DNA of 64,000 bases, taken from positions 4,104,564-4,168,563 of the forward strand of contig NZ_LR778301.1 in NCBI RefSeq assembly GCF_902813185.1, written 5' to 3'. The position numbers were made by a program, and so were the translations under genes. The notes under the pieces were generated by a model. That model was given only the letters and a program-made list of their open reading frames with translations. It did no database searches and was not told the DNA's origin. Origin of the DNA: Denitratisoma oestradiolicum (GTDB lineage: Bacteria > Pseudomonadota > Gammaproteobacteria > Burkholderiales > Rhodocyclaceae). Positions 54,466 through 63,087 of the stretch are shown piece after piece. The stretch's first letter is position 1. Each line of letters begins with the position of its first letter.

Positions 54466-54909
54466 TCACCTGCCGGCGGTATTCGTTTCAAACAAAGGTT
54501 GCGGCAGAAACCCGAAACGCTCGCTCAGCGCCCGCACTTGCCGAATGTTGAGCTCGCGCTTGCCGGTCAGAATTTCAGAGACAACGCCCTGGCTGCCGAT
54601 TTCGGAAAGATCACTTTGCTTCAGGCCGTGCTGCTCCATCAGGAATTTCAGGGCTTGCACGCCGGTGGTCTCGGGCAGTGGGTGATGCTCAGCCTCGTAG
54701 TCCTCGATCAGGTCGCCCACGATGTCAACCAAGCCCATGGCGGGATGGTTTTCATCGCCCTGGGTTTCATCCAGCAGGGCTTCGAGCATTTCGGTCATCC
54801 GCGCGTAGTGGGCCTCGTCCCGAATGGGGGCGATATCAGTGGCGGCACGGAACTGTTCCCAGACAGGGAGCAGGTGCTTCACGTCGATGGCTGCATTCAT
54901 GATTTCCAC
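54466..54909 (-). CDS. higA: HigA-type antitoxin
   Basis: This 147-residue protein has a long N-terminal region with acidic residues, then a helix-turn-helix (ALKFLMEQHGLKQSDLSEIG, then SEILTGKRELNIRQVRALSE) of the HigA type. It overlaps the toxin gene by 13 bp; ATG 54907-54909 and an internal ATG at 54900 are both possible starts. It would neutralise HigB and repress the pair. Confidence 0.85.
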   Translation of the reverse strand: MEIMNAAIDVKHLLPVWEQFRAATDIAPIRDEAHYARMTEMLEALLDETQGDENHPAMGLVDIVGDLIEDYEAEHHPLPETTGVQALKFLMEQHGLKQSDLSEIGSQGVVSEILTGKRELNIRQVRALSERFGFLPQPLFETNTAGR

Positions 54910-55184
54910 GCTCCTTTGTCGTAATCCCGGTGGGTGAGCACCGCCTTGATGTACACGATTTGCTTCTCGAACCGGATGTAAGCGATCAGACGGTACTTGT
55001 TGCCGCCAATATCGAACACCACCAACTCGCCAACCTTGTCCACCGCATTGAAGGCGGCTTTGAGCTCGGCCCAGTTGGCAAACCGGTTCTTTTCAATCAC
55101 CCGCCGCCATCCCTGCAAGGGGGCTTCGGCCTGAGGATGATCGGCAGCGAAGGCCCGCAGGGCGCTGTTGCTGATGATTTTCAT
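54897..55184 (-). CDS. higB: HigB-type toxin
   Basis: This 95-residue protein matches HigB: ISNSALRAFAADHPQAEAPL, the helical ANWAELKAAFNAVDKV, then VVFDIGGNKYRLIAYIRFEK and IKAVLTHRDYDK. HigB is a ribosome-dependent mRNA interferase. The module is inserted between baseplate genes V and W on the opposite strand, so it is a cargo pair that could stabilise the prophage. Confidence 0.9.
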   Translation of the reverse strand: MKIISNSALRAFAADHPQAEAPLQGWRRVIEKNRFANWAELKAAFNAVDKVGELVVFDIGGNKYRLIAYIRFEKQIVYIKAVLTHRDYDKGAWKS

Positions 55185-55191
55185 GGAGTGA

Positions 55192-55214
55192 GTTTATCTC
55201 AGATTGAGATAAAC
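55192..55214 (-). promoter_or_regulatory. HigBA operator palindrome
   Basis: GTTTATCTCA and its perfect inverse flank a 3-nt spacer, a 23-bp palindrome ending 8 bp before the higB start. It is also 28 bp upstream of the baseplate W start on the other strand. HigA is expected to bind it. Confidence 0.75.
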
Positions 55215-55241
55215 GCAAGCGAACCATCCCGAAGGCCATCG

Positions 55242-55577
55242 ATGCTAGGAATCAACGCCCAAACTGGCCAGCCCCTGGCTGGCATCGACCACCTGCGCCA
55301 GAGCATCCGCGACATCCTGACCACCCGCATCGGCACGCGTGTGATGCGCCGTGACTATGGCTCACGCCTGCCAACGCTGGTCGACAACCCCATGACCCCG
55401 AGGTTGGCCATGGATCTGTATTCAGCCACCGCCGAGGCGCTGGCGCGTTGGGAGCCGCGTTTCAAGCTCACCCGGGTGCGCATCGCCAGAGCAGAAGTCG
55501 GGCAAGTCGTGCTCGATCTGGAAGGCATCTATCTGCCCGATGGCCAGGCCACGGTCCTTACCGCAGTAGAGGTGTGA
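55242..55577 (+). CDS. Baseplate protein W (gp25 family)
   Basis: This 111-residue protein has the gp25/GPW signature: LAGIDHLRQSIRDILTTRIG, then RVMRRDYGSRLPTLVDNPM, then VVLDLEGIYLPDGQA. It is a component of the contractile-tail baseplate wedge. Start ATG 55242 was chosen over a long in-frame upstream extension that lies antisense to higB. There is no strong ribosome-binding site. Confidence 0.88.
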   Translation: MLGINAQTGQPLAGIDHLRQSIRDILTTRIGTRVMRRDYGSRLPTLVDNPMTPRLAMDLYSATAEALARWEPRFKLTRVRIARAEVGQVVLDLEGIYLPDGQATVLTAVEV

Positions 55578-56420
55578 ATGACCACGCTCAGTGATCTGGC
55601 GAGTTTGCCAACCCCGGCAGTGATCGAGACCTTGTCCTTCGAGACGATCTTCTCTGAACTGCAGACCGAGTTTCAATCCCGCTATCCGGACTACTCGGCC
55701 CTCTTGGCCTCGGACCCGGCAGTCAAGCTTCTGGAGGTCGCGGCTTATCGTGAAGTGCTGCTCAGGAACCGCATCAACGCCGCTGCCAAGGCCTCCCTCC
55801 TGGCCTTTGCCACCGGCAGCGATCTCGACCACCTGGCCGCTTTCTACGGCGTGACGCGTTTGATGGCTGAGACCGATGAGGCGCTGCGCCTGCGCACCCG
55901 TCAACGCATCATCGGCTTTGCCAATGCCGGTGGCGCGGCACACTACCGCTACTGGGCGCTCTCGGCCTCCCCCGAGGTGGCCGATGTTGAGGTCGACAGC
56001 CCGGAACCCGGGCGTGTGCGCATCAGCGTGCTCGCCAAGGGCGAAGCAGACACTGTCCCGGATGCGGTGCTCGATGCCGTGCGCGCTGTGGTGTTGCGCG
56101 ACGACATCCGGGTGCTGACCGATACCGTCGAGGTGGTGCCGGCCGAACTCATTCCCGTCACGGTGAGCGCCCGGATCTGGCTCTACCCCGATACACCCGT
56201 GGCGGCCTTCGAGGCCATCGTGGCACGGTTCAAGGAAGCGTTGGCTGCGCAGTCGGGCCTGGGCTGGGATCTGACACCGTCCTGGTTGATTGGCGCGTTG
56301 CAGCGTCCTGGCGTGCACAAGGTCGAGTTGCATTCACCCACGACCGACATTCGCGCCAACGCCAACCAAGCGGTGCGGCTGATGAATCTGAATCTGGAAT
56401 TTGCGGGGAGGGATCGATAG
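55578..56420 (+). CDS. Baseplate protein J
   Basis: This 280-residue protein matches P2 gpJ: SDPAVKLLEVAAYREVLLRN, AKASLLAFATGSDLDHLAAF, RLRTRQRIIGFANAGGAAHY and VTVSARIWLYPDTP are all typical. It forms the baseplate wedge. It begins directly after the W stop. Confidence 0.9.
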   Translation: MTTLSDLASLPTPAVIETLSFETIFSELQTEFQSRYPDYSALLASDPAVKLLEVAAYREVLLRNRINAAAKASLLAFATGSDLDHLAAFYGVTRLMAETDEALRLRTRQRIIGFANAGGAAHYRYWALSASPEVADVEVDSPEPGRVRISVLAKGEADTVPDAVLDAVRAVVLRDDIRVLTDTVEVVPAELIPVTVSARIWLYPDTPVAAFEAIVARFKEALAAQSGLGWDLTPSWLIGALQRPGVHKVELHSPTTDIRANANQAVRLMNLNLEFAGRDR

Positions 56421-56462
56421 CGCTTCGCGTCTTCCCATTTCTCCCCCTGCGCTGGAGGGCAC

Positions 56463-58037
56463 ATGACCGCTGACCATCTGCTGCCCGCTAATGCCACACC
56501 GCTGGAGCGGGCGCTATCCCTGGCGACCAATTCGTTGTCCCGGCTGACACTGCCGGCAGATGCGATCCGCCAGTTCAAGACCGATCCGTCTGACCCGCTG
56601 CTGCCTTGGCTGATCTGGGAATACGGGCTGGGCGAATTGCTGCCCTATTTGCCGGAGCCGCGCGCGCTCATCGCTGAGGGCATCCTCTGGCAGAGACTGC
56701 GTGGCACCCCGGCCGCGCTGGCGACCGCCTTGTCCTGGATCGGGATGCGCGCCACGGTCGAGCAGGAACCGCCCGGTGTTCGCTTTGCCGAGTTTCAACT
56801 CGATCCGGGAGAAGTGCTCGACAACGACACGGCGATTGCCAACCTGATCGCCATCGCCCGTCTGTCGGCACCGGCCCGCAGTCGGCTGTCACGCATCTAT
56901 CACGGCCATGACCTGCGCCGCGTCTTGCTCGATGAGAGTCGGCTGGGCGAGGCGCTGCTGTCCGATCACAGTGGGGTGTTCTGGCGGGACGGGCAGACCA
57001 AGTTGTCCTTTGGCCGGGGCCACCAATGGGTGAACCCACCGCCCGACATCGTGCTGGCGCCCGCGCGGGAGGCTGTGCGCTTTGTGGTAGCCCGCCTGAT
57101 CGACCGCACCCTGTTGGACTTTTCCAGCTTGGGTGAACCAGGCCACACGCTCAACGAGGAGATCCTGCACTCGCACCTGTTCACGCTCGCTAATGCGCTG
57201 GGCGTGCCTGATCCATTGGGGATGCGCCCCGAGCGGAGGTTTTGCCGGGCGATGGTGGTGCTCTCGGACAGCACGCCCTTGGGCGACATCAACGCCAACC
57301 TGCCGCGCTTTGTCTGGCGGGAGACGGGCGCGCCGATAGCGCTGGGTAGCGGTGACCGGTTGTCCGCAACGCCACACCGGCTGACACGGGTAGAAGTGTT
57401 GGAGCGCTTCGTTCGTGGCCATCCGGGTGATCTGGTCGTGCCGACCTTGGCTCTACAGAGTCACCGTGCTCGGCAGGCTATCTCCCGGGTTCAGGCCCGT
57501 GCCGATCAGGCGCTGGGGATGTGGGCCTTGGGCGAATCGTTGCCTAGCCTGGACCAGGGTTTTGTACGCCGCGATCACACCCGAGGCAACCCTGCCTTGC
57601 CCGATGCCGCTGGCTGGCGGTCACGCCTGTATCAACGGGCTCAGGTGGTGCTCAGTGAAGTCATTCTGGGCGAGATCAATACCCGCACGCCCCGGCGAGC
57701 ACTGCTGCGCACACGGCCGCTGTCCACCCTCGGCGATCTCACCTTGGGTGATGTGGCCGAGGTCGAGTGGCGAACGCTGACCGAGATGCACATCGCTATC
57801 TCGGGCTTCACCGATGCGACGCCCTACGGGTTTGTAGAAACGCCAAGCAGCCTGTCGCGCTTGCTGACCCGAAGCACCGGGCGCAACACCCACACGCAGG
57901 CTGCGCCCTCGCGTGTGGCCTTGGCCAGCGGTCGTGCCACCTGGAGCGGCCAGACCTGGACCGGCGTGCGCTGGCCGACCTCGAGTTGGACCGACACCCG
58001 CGAGCTGATTGGCTGCGCCCACAGCACGCAGTCCTGA
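56463..58037 (+). CDS. Tail protein I (P2 gpI-like), enlarged
   Basis: This 524-residue protein's first 180 residues match P2 gpI (LPANATPLERALSLATNSLS, then DPLLPWLIWEYGLGELLPYL, then GTPAALATALSWIGM). The remaining 340 residues are an extension not present in P2 gpI (about 176 residues). It is rich in Arg, His and Leu and probably beta-structured. The extension may be an extra baseplate or fibre-attachment domain. The start is 42 bp after J. Confidence 0.82.
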   Translation: MTADHLLPANATPLERALSLATNSLSRLTLPADAIRQFKTDPSDPLLPWLIWEYGLGELLPYLPEPRALIAEGILWQRLRGTPAALATALSWIGMRATVEQEPPGVRFAEFQLDPGEVLDNDTAIANLIAIARLSAPARSRLSRIYHGHDLRRVLLDESRLGEALLSDHSGVFWRDGQTKLSFGRGHQWVNPPPDIVLAPAREAVRFVVARLIDRTLLDFSSLGEPGHTLNEEILHSHLFTLANALGVPDPLGMRPERRFCRAMVVLSDSTPLGDINANLPRFVWRETGAPIALGSGDRLSATPHRLTRVEVLERFVRGHPGDLVVPTLALQSHRARQAISRVQARADQALGMWALGESLPSLDQGFVRRDHTRGNPALPDAAGWRSRLYQRAQVVLSEVILGEINTRTPRRALLRTRPLSTLGDLTLGDVAEVEWRTLTEMHIAISGFTDATPYGFVETPSSLSRLLTRSTGRNTHTQAAPSRVALASGRATWSGQTWTGVRWPTSSWTDTRELIGCAHSTQS

Positions 58038-58071
58038 TTTCTCTACCCCCATTCATTTTCTGGAGCACCCG

Positions 58072-58764
58072 ATGGCCATCCTGACTGCCAGCGGTCGCGC
58101 TGCGCTTGCCGCCGCGATCAAAGAACAAACCCTGCACCTCGCCCTGGGCGAGGGCGATCCGCTGTGGGACACCACCAAGGCGATCAGCACATCCTTCGAT
58201 GAAGCGGGTGTGATCGAGCTGGGCTTCCAGCATCTGGCCGACATCCGCGTCACCTCGCTCGATGACCAGACCGAGTACACGCTCGACATCGACTACAGCG
58301 CCAATGCCCGCGAGGGCGTGATCCGGCGTCTGCCGGCCAGCACCATCCCCGAACAGGGCGAGGTGACGATCCATTTCAAGGTTTCCCATCCGCCCGAATC
58401 CATAGGCCAGACGGCGCTGTTGCGCGAAGTAGGCCGCCGGGTGGTCGATGAGGCGCATTTCGTCGCCGCTGACCCAGAGGGCGAGATCGTGGTGCCGACC
58501 GGACGCTACCGGCTGGTCACCGAGCCCACGAACCACCTTTTCATTCGGGTGCGCTTCGACTTCGAAGATGCCGCCACCAGCGTGGTGCGCGAGCAAGGCC
58601 TCTTCGTCGGCACCCAGACCGATCCCGAACTGCCCGTTGGGCAGAAATTCTTCGTGCCGAGCCAAGTCGTTGAGCCCGGCATCCTCCTCGTGCTGCAGAA
58701 CTCGGTGCCCATCGTGCGCCAGCCCTCGACTCGCGAGACCTTCGAATTCGTCGTCACTTTCTAA
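58072..58764 (+). CDS. Phage tail-fibre/collar protein
   Basis: This 230-residue protein begins ILTASGRAALAAAIKEQTLH and ends in VPIVRQPSTRETFEFVVTF, as in tail-collar/fibre N-terminal proteins (DUF3751-like family). TGGAG precedes ATG 58072. It probably links fibre and baseplate. Confidence 0.75.
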   Translation: MAILTASGRAALAAAIKEQTLHLALGEGDPLWDTTKAISTSFDEAGVIELGFQHLADIRVTSLDDQTEYTLDIDYSANAREGVIRRLPASTIPEQGEVTIHFKVSHPPESIGQTALLREVGRRVVDEAHFVAADPEGEIVVPTGRYRLVTEPTNHLFIRVRFDFEDAATSVVREQGLFVGTQTDPELPVGQKFFVPSQVVEPGILLVLQNSVPIVRQPSTRETFEFVVTF

Positions 58765-58779
58765 ATCGCGAGGCCATCC

Positions 58780-61700
58780 ATGATCGAGCGTTACTACAAC
58801 CTGTTTGACCCGGCCAAGCACTACACCCAGCTCTTGTTCCGCGCCGGCGACGGCCTGCAATCCCGAGAACTCAACGAGATCCAGACCACCCTGATCCACC
58901 GTCTGCAGGGCGTGGCTGATGCGCTGTTGAAGGATGGCGACATCGTCAGCGGGGCCAACCTGCAGATCGAGGCTGATTCGGGCCTCGTGACCCTGGAAGC
59001 CGGTCGTGTCTATCTGCGTGGCGCGGTGCGCGAGGTGCCTGCCGCCACGTTCACAGTGCCGGTCGATGGTCGGGTGGCCGTCGGCGTGCGCTTCACTACC
59101 CGCACGGTCACCGAACTCGAAGACCCCAACCTTCGCGAACCCGCCGTCGGCGTGCGCAACTACCAGGAGCCGGGTGCCGGGCGGCTGCAGGAGACCCTCG
59201 CCTGGGGCTGGGAAGGTGCCGGCACCAGTGATGGCCAGCCCGGTGATTTCCACGCAGTCTATGCGCTGGACAACGGCATCCTGGAGAACCGCCGCCAGCC
59301 GCCGGTGCTCGATGGCGTGATTGCGAGCCTGGCGCGCTACGACTATGACGCCAACGGCCACTACGTGACCGAAGGGCTGGGCGTGCGTTTCCTCAGCACC
59401 AATACCGATGCCCAAGAGCACATTTTCTCGGTCGCCGAGGGCCGCGCCAACATCGACGGCTTCAAGGTCGAGCGCAGCCAATCGCAGCGCCTGCGGCTGC
59501 CCATTGACCCGGACCTGCAGCGGGTGTCCTCGGAACCGCAGGTCTTCAACGACAGCGGCGATGGCTCGATGGTCGTCACGATCAACCGTCCGCCGTTGGC
59601 GCAGGTGCTCGACATCAAGGTGACCCAGCAGAAGACCGAGACCGTGGTCCATGGCGCTTTCACCGGCAGTCGCGATGTCTTGACCGAACCGACGGTGGTG
59701 GCCGTGCTCACCATCAAACAAGGCACGACCACCTACGCCCAGGGCACCGACTACAAGGTCGTCGGCGATGAGATCGACTGGAGTCCGGGCGGTGCCGAGC
59801 CGGCACCCGGATCGAGCTACCAGGTCACCTACCAGTACATCGCCAGCATCACCCCGACCCACCTGACCGACACCGGCTTCAAGGTCACGGGCGTGGTGCA
59901 GGGTTCCACGATGTATATCGACTACCAGTGGAAGCTGCCGCGCGTGGATGTGCTGGCGCTCACCGCCGATGGCCAGGTGGAACGCATCAAGGGGATTTCA
60001 CAGGTGAGGAACCCCATCGCGCCCACGGTGCCCGCTTCGCGGCTGGCGCTGGCCGAGATCGCCTATGACTGGCGCAATGGCGCTGAGCCTGCGGTGCGCA
60101 ATATTGCGATTCGCACCATCAAGGTCTCGGAACTGACCGCGATGCAGCGCCAGATTGCCGACCTCTATGACCTGATGGCGCTGGAGCGCCTGCGGGTGGA
60201 CGCCAACATCCGTGAGCCCGCCGCCAAGAAGGGGCTGTTCGTCGACAACTTTCTCGACGATGACTTGCGCGACCAGGGTGTGGCGCAGACCGGCGCGGTG
60301 GTGGCGGGTGTCCTGACCCTGCCGATCACCGCCAGTGCCCAGCACGCCAAGGACAACGGAAACACGCTACTGACACTGGACTACACCCTGACGCCTGTGG
60401 TGGAACAGTTGGCCCGCACAGGGTCGATGAAGATCAACCCCTACCAGGCCTTTGAGCCTGTGCCGGCCCGGGTGACGTTGAACCCTGCGGTTGACCAGTT
60501 CACCGTCACAAACACCACCTGGGCGTCGGACGTCACCGAGCGCCTGATCACTGGCAGCGGTGTGCTCGAACAGGTCGTGGAGACGCGTCGTTCGGAGCAG
60601 GTGCTTGCTTCCTCGAGTGAGGAAGCCCAGTTTCTGCGCAGCTTGCAGGTCGACTACACAGTCATGGGGTTTGGGCCGAACGAAGCCCTGGCACAACTGC
60701 GCTTCGATGGCATCGGGATCGGCCAGCCAGCCGGCACGGCAGCCAATGCTTCCGGTCTGCTCACGGGCAGCTTCCAGATACCGCAGGCGATTCCGGCTGG
60801 CGCCAAGTTGGTGGAATTCCTGGGTGCCGGCGGCAGCTACGGCTCGGCGACTTATGTCGGGCGAGGCCAGATCGTCACCGAAACGCGCCGACGCATTCTG
60901 ACTACGGTGGTGCGCCGTTGGGACCCGCTAGCGCAGACCTTCACGCTGCCCGAGCGCCGCACCATCGGCGGGCTGGAGCTGTGGTTCACCACCAAGGGTG
61001 GCTCGGCTCCCGTGATCGTGCAGATCCGCGAGACGCAGGTCGGCATGCCCACCACCACGGTGCTGACTGAAGGTCGCTTGGCGGCCTCGGACATCAAGAC
61101 CGACGGCAACCCGACCCGGATCACGCTCGATCCGGTGGCGCTCGAGGCCAACCGCGAGTACGCCATCGTGGTGCTCACGGACGACGCGAACCACGCCGTG
61201 TCGGTCGCGGAACTCGGCAAGTACGACCCGCGCACCGGTTGGGTCACCGCTCAGCCCTACCAGATCGGTTGTACTGCTCTCATCGAGCAATGGCATCACC
61301 TGGACACCGCACCAGACGCAGGACCTGACGTTTCGGCTGCTGGGCTGCCGGTTTTCGCAGACGAGCAAGACGGTCTCGCTGGGCCAGTACACGGTGACCA
61401 ACCTGTCGGATGTGATGGCACTCGCGGGCGTTGAGCGTCCAGCGGCTGGCACCGACGTGCAGTTCCTGGTGACTGATGCGCAAGGGCGGATCTACACCCT
61501 GTCGGAAGATCAGGGGCTGGCCTTGAGCGAAGCTCTCGGGCAACCTGGCGGTGTCGGCCAAGCTCACGGGTTCGGAAGCGGCCAGTCCGATCCTCTACCC
61601 GGGCACGCAGCTGGTGTTCGGCACGCTGGAGGCCGCTGGCGACTACCTGTCGCGGGCGATTCCGGCTGCTGCCACCTTCAATGTGTCGGTGACCTTCGAT

Positions 61701-61938
61701 GCGCTGACGCCCGGCACCTCGAGTGTCTCGGTGCAGGCGGAGTCAGGCACGCCGGGCAGTTTCCAGGCGCTGTCCTTGTCTTCTGGCGTGGAGGTGGGCA
61801 ACGGCTGGGTGGAACGTACCTACAAGACCACCAGCCTCGTCGGCGTCGGTGCCGACCGCACCACGCGCGTGAAGCTGGCGTTGTCCGGAACACCAACACC
61901 GGCCCTTCGTGCGCAACTTGCGCGTCATCGTCACCTGA
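58780..61938 (+). pseudogene. DUF4815 tail protein, frameshifted at 3' end
   Basis: The first frame (884 codons) matches large DUF4815 proteins from phage fibre regions: ERYYNLFDPAKHYTQLLFRA, QSRELNEIQTTLIHRL, then long beta-rich repeats. It is conserved to about 61265. The C-terminal 220 residues then continue in other frames (LTFRLLGCRFSQTSKTVSLG, then TGSEAASPILYPGTQLVFGT) after breaks near 61269 (extra T), 61537, and 61885-61900. An intact version would be about 1050 residues ending at 61938. It is probably a baseplate-fibre hub. Confidence 0.78.
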
Positions 61939-61950
61939 TGGGGATGAGCG

Positions 61951-62157
61951 ATGACCCATGAGCGCACGCCGCGCGGCTATCCGCTGCCGCACCCAGAGCA
62001 CCTGCTGTCTGAAGACGTCCTCAACCTGCGTGAGGCTCTCACCCGCATCGATGCGGATGTGGCCGCGCAGGAGGCGTCCACCCAGCAGGGCCAAGACCAA
62101 CTCACCGAACGGCTGCACCGCCAGCAATTGCGGGTGTTTCACCAGTTCGGCTTTTAA
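61951..62157 (+). CDS. Small phage tail-region protein
   Basis: This 68-residue helical protein (HPEHLLSEDVLNLREALTRI, then EASTQQGQDQLTERLHRQQL) lies between the DUF4815 gene and the fibre genes. It resembles short proteins that precede coiled-coil fibre parts. No family is recognised. Confidence 0.55.
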   Translation: MTHERTPRGYPLPHPEHLLSEDVLNLREALTRIDADVAAQEASTQQGQDQLTERLHRQQLRVFHQFGF

Positions 62158-62169
62158 GAGGAGTTTCCC

Positions 62170-62763
62170 ATGGCCAAAGACCCCTTGCTGCGCGATGCAG
62201 TGCGCGCGATCAAAGCCAAGATTGAAACCGCTGCCGAGATCGCCACACCCGAAGAGCTGGCGTACCTCGGCACCGCCATCGACCGCATCGGTGGTCGCGC
62301 CACCGTCCTTGAGGTCGAGGAGATGGGCGACATCAAGATGGCGGAGATGTCGGCGCACGCGACCTCCGTAGAGACAGCGACGCTCGACACCATTGCCACG
62401 GCCGCTGATGTGGCCATTGCCAACGTCACGGCCACCAAGACAGCGGCCGAGACCGCGATCACCGCCACCAAGACGGCGGCGGAAGCCTCGGTCACCCAGA
62501 CCAAGAACGCGGCCTTGGCCGTGATGGCACAGACAGAGACCAGTACGGTGGCCACCGTCAATGCGGCGGCCCAGACCGCGATCCAGCAAACCGCCAGCAG
62601 CCGTGACCAAGCCATCGCCGCGACACAAGGCGCGGCTGACCAGGCGATCTCCGCCACGCAAAGCGCGGCCGATCAGGCCGTGGCCACGGCGCAAGCCGCT
62701 GCCAACAGCGTCACCCAGCAACTGGTGCTGGGGCGCAAGACCTTCTTCTTGGCCCAACTCTAA
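62170..62763 (+). CDS. Coiled-coil tail-fibre protein
   Basis: This 197-residue protein starts with a short globular part and is then dominated by Ala/Thr/Gln heptad-like repeats (TATKTAAETAITATKTAAEA, then QAIAATQGAADQAISATQSA). These encode a long trimeric coiled coil. AAGAGGAG precedes ATG 62170. It probably forms the shaft of a tail fibre. Confidence 0.7.
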   Translation: MAKDPLLRDAVRAIKAKIETAAEIATPEELAYLGTAIDRIGGRATVLEVEEMGDIKMAEMSAHATSVETATLDTIATAADVAIANVTATKTAAETAITATKTAAEASVTQTKNAALAVMAQTETSTVATVNAAAQTAIQQTASSRDQAIAATQGAADQAISATQSAADQAVATAQAAANSVTQQLVLGRKTFFLAQL

Positions 62764-62775
62764 GGAGCTCCCTCA

Positions 62776-63087
62776 ATGTCCATTTTGGGAACGGCGCTGC
62801 CAGCCGCCAACACGCTGGCGACCCTTTATGAAGTGCCCACCGGACGTCGCGCTGTGGTCAATGTCGCGGCTTGCAACAAAGGCACAGCTGCGGCCAAGGT
62901 GCGCGTGGCGCTCACCGCGTCAAGCACGCCGGCCGAAAGCGAATTCATCGAATTTGAAGTGAGCCTGGCGGCGACCGAAGTGCTGGAGCGCACCGCACTT
63001 TCCTTGGCCGCCGGTCAGAAGATCGTGGTGCAGGTCAGTGCCGCCACCGTCAGCTTCAACGTCTGGGGCATCGAGGAGGTGGCGTAA
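62776..63087 (+). CDS. Small beta-rich virion protein
   Basis: This 103-residue protein (TLYEVPTGRRAVVNVAACNK, then LSLAAGQKIVVQVSAATVSF) looks like the small immunoglobulin-like proteins found next to phage fibres. It overlaps the next gene by one base. Confidence 0.6.
   Translation: MSILGTALPAANTLATLYEVPTGRRAVVNVAACNKGTAAAKVRVALTASSTPAESEFIEFEVSLAATEVLERTALSLAAGQKIVVQVSAATVSFNVWGIEEVA

Noticed and set aside
57808-59862. 684-codon minus-strand frame opposite tail genes
   Set aside because: It crosses three phage structural genes antisense and has no domain; composition artefact.
61260-61900. Programmed ribosomal frameshifting in the DUF4815 tail gene
   Set aside because: There is no slippery heptamer, at least three separate breaks would be needed, and similar breaks occur in non-tail genes of the same region.
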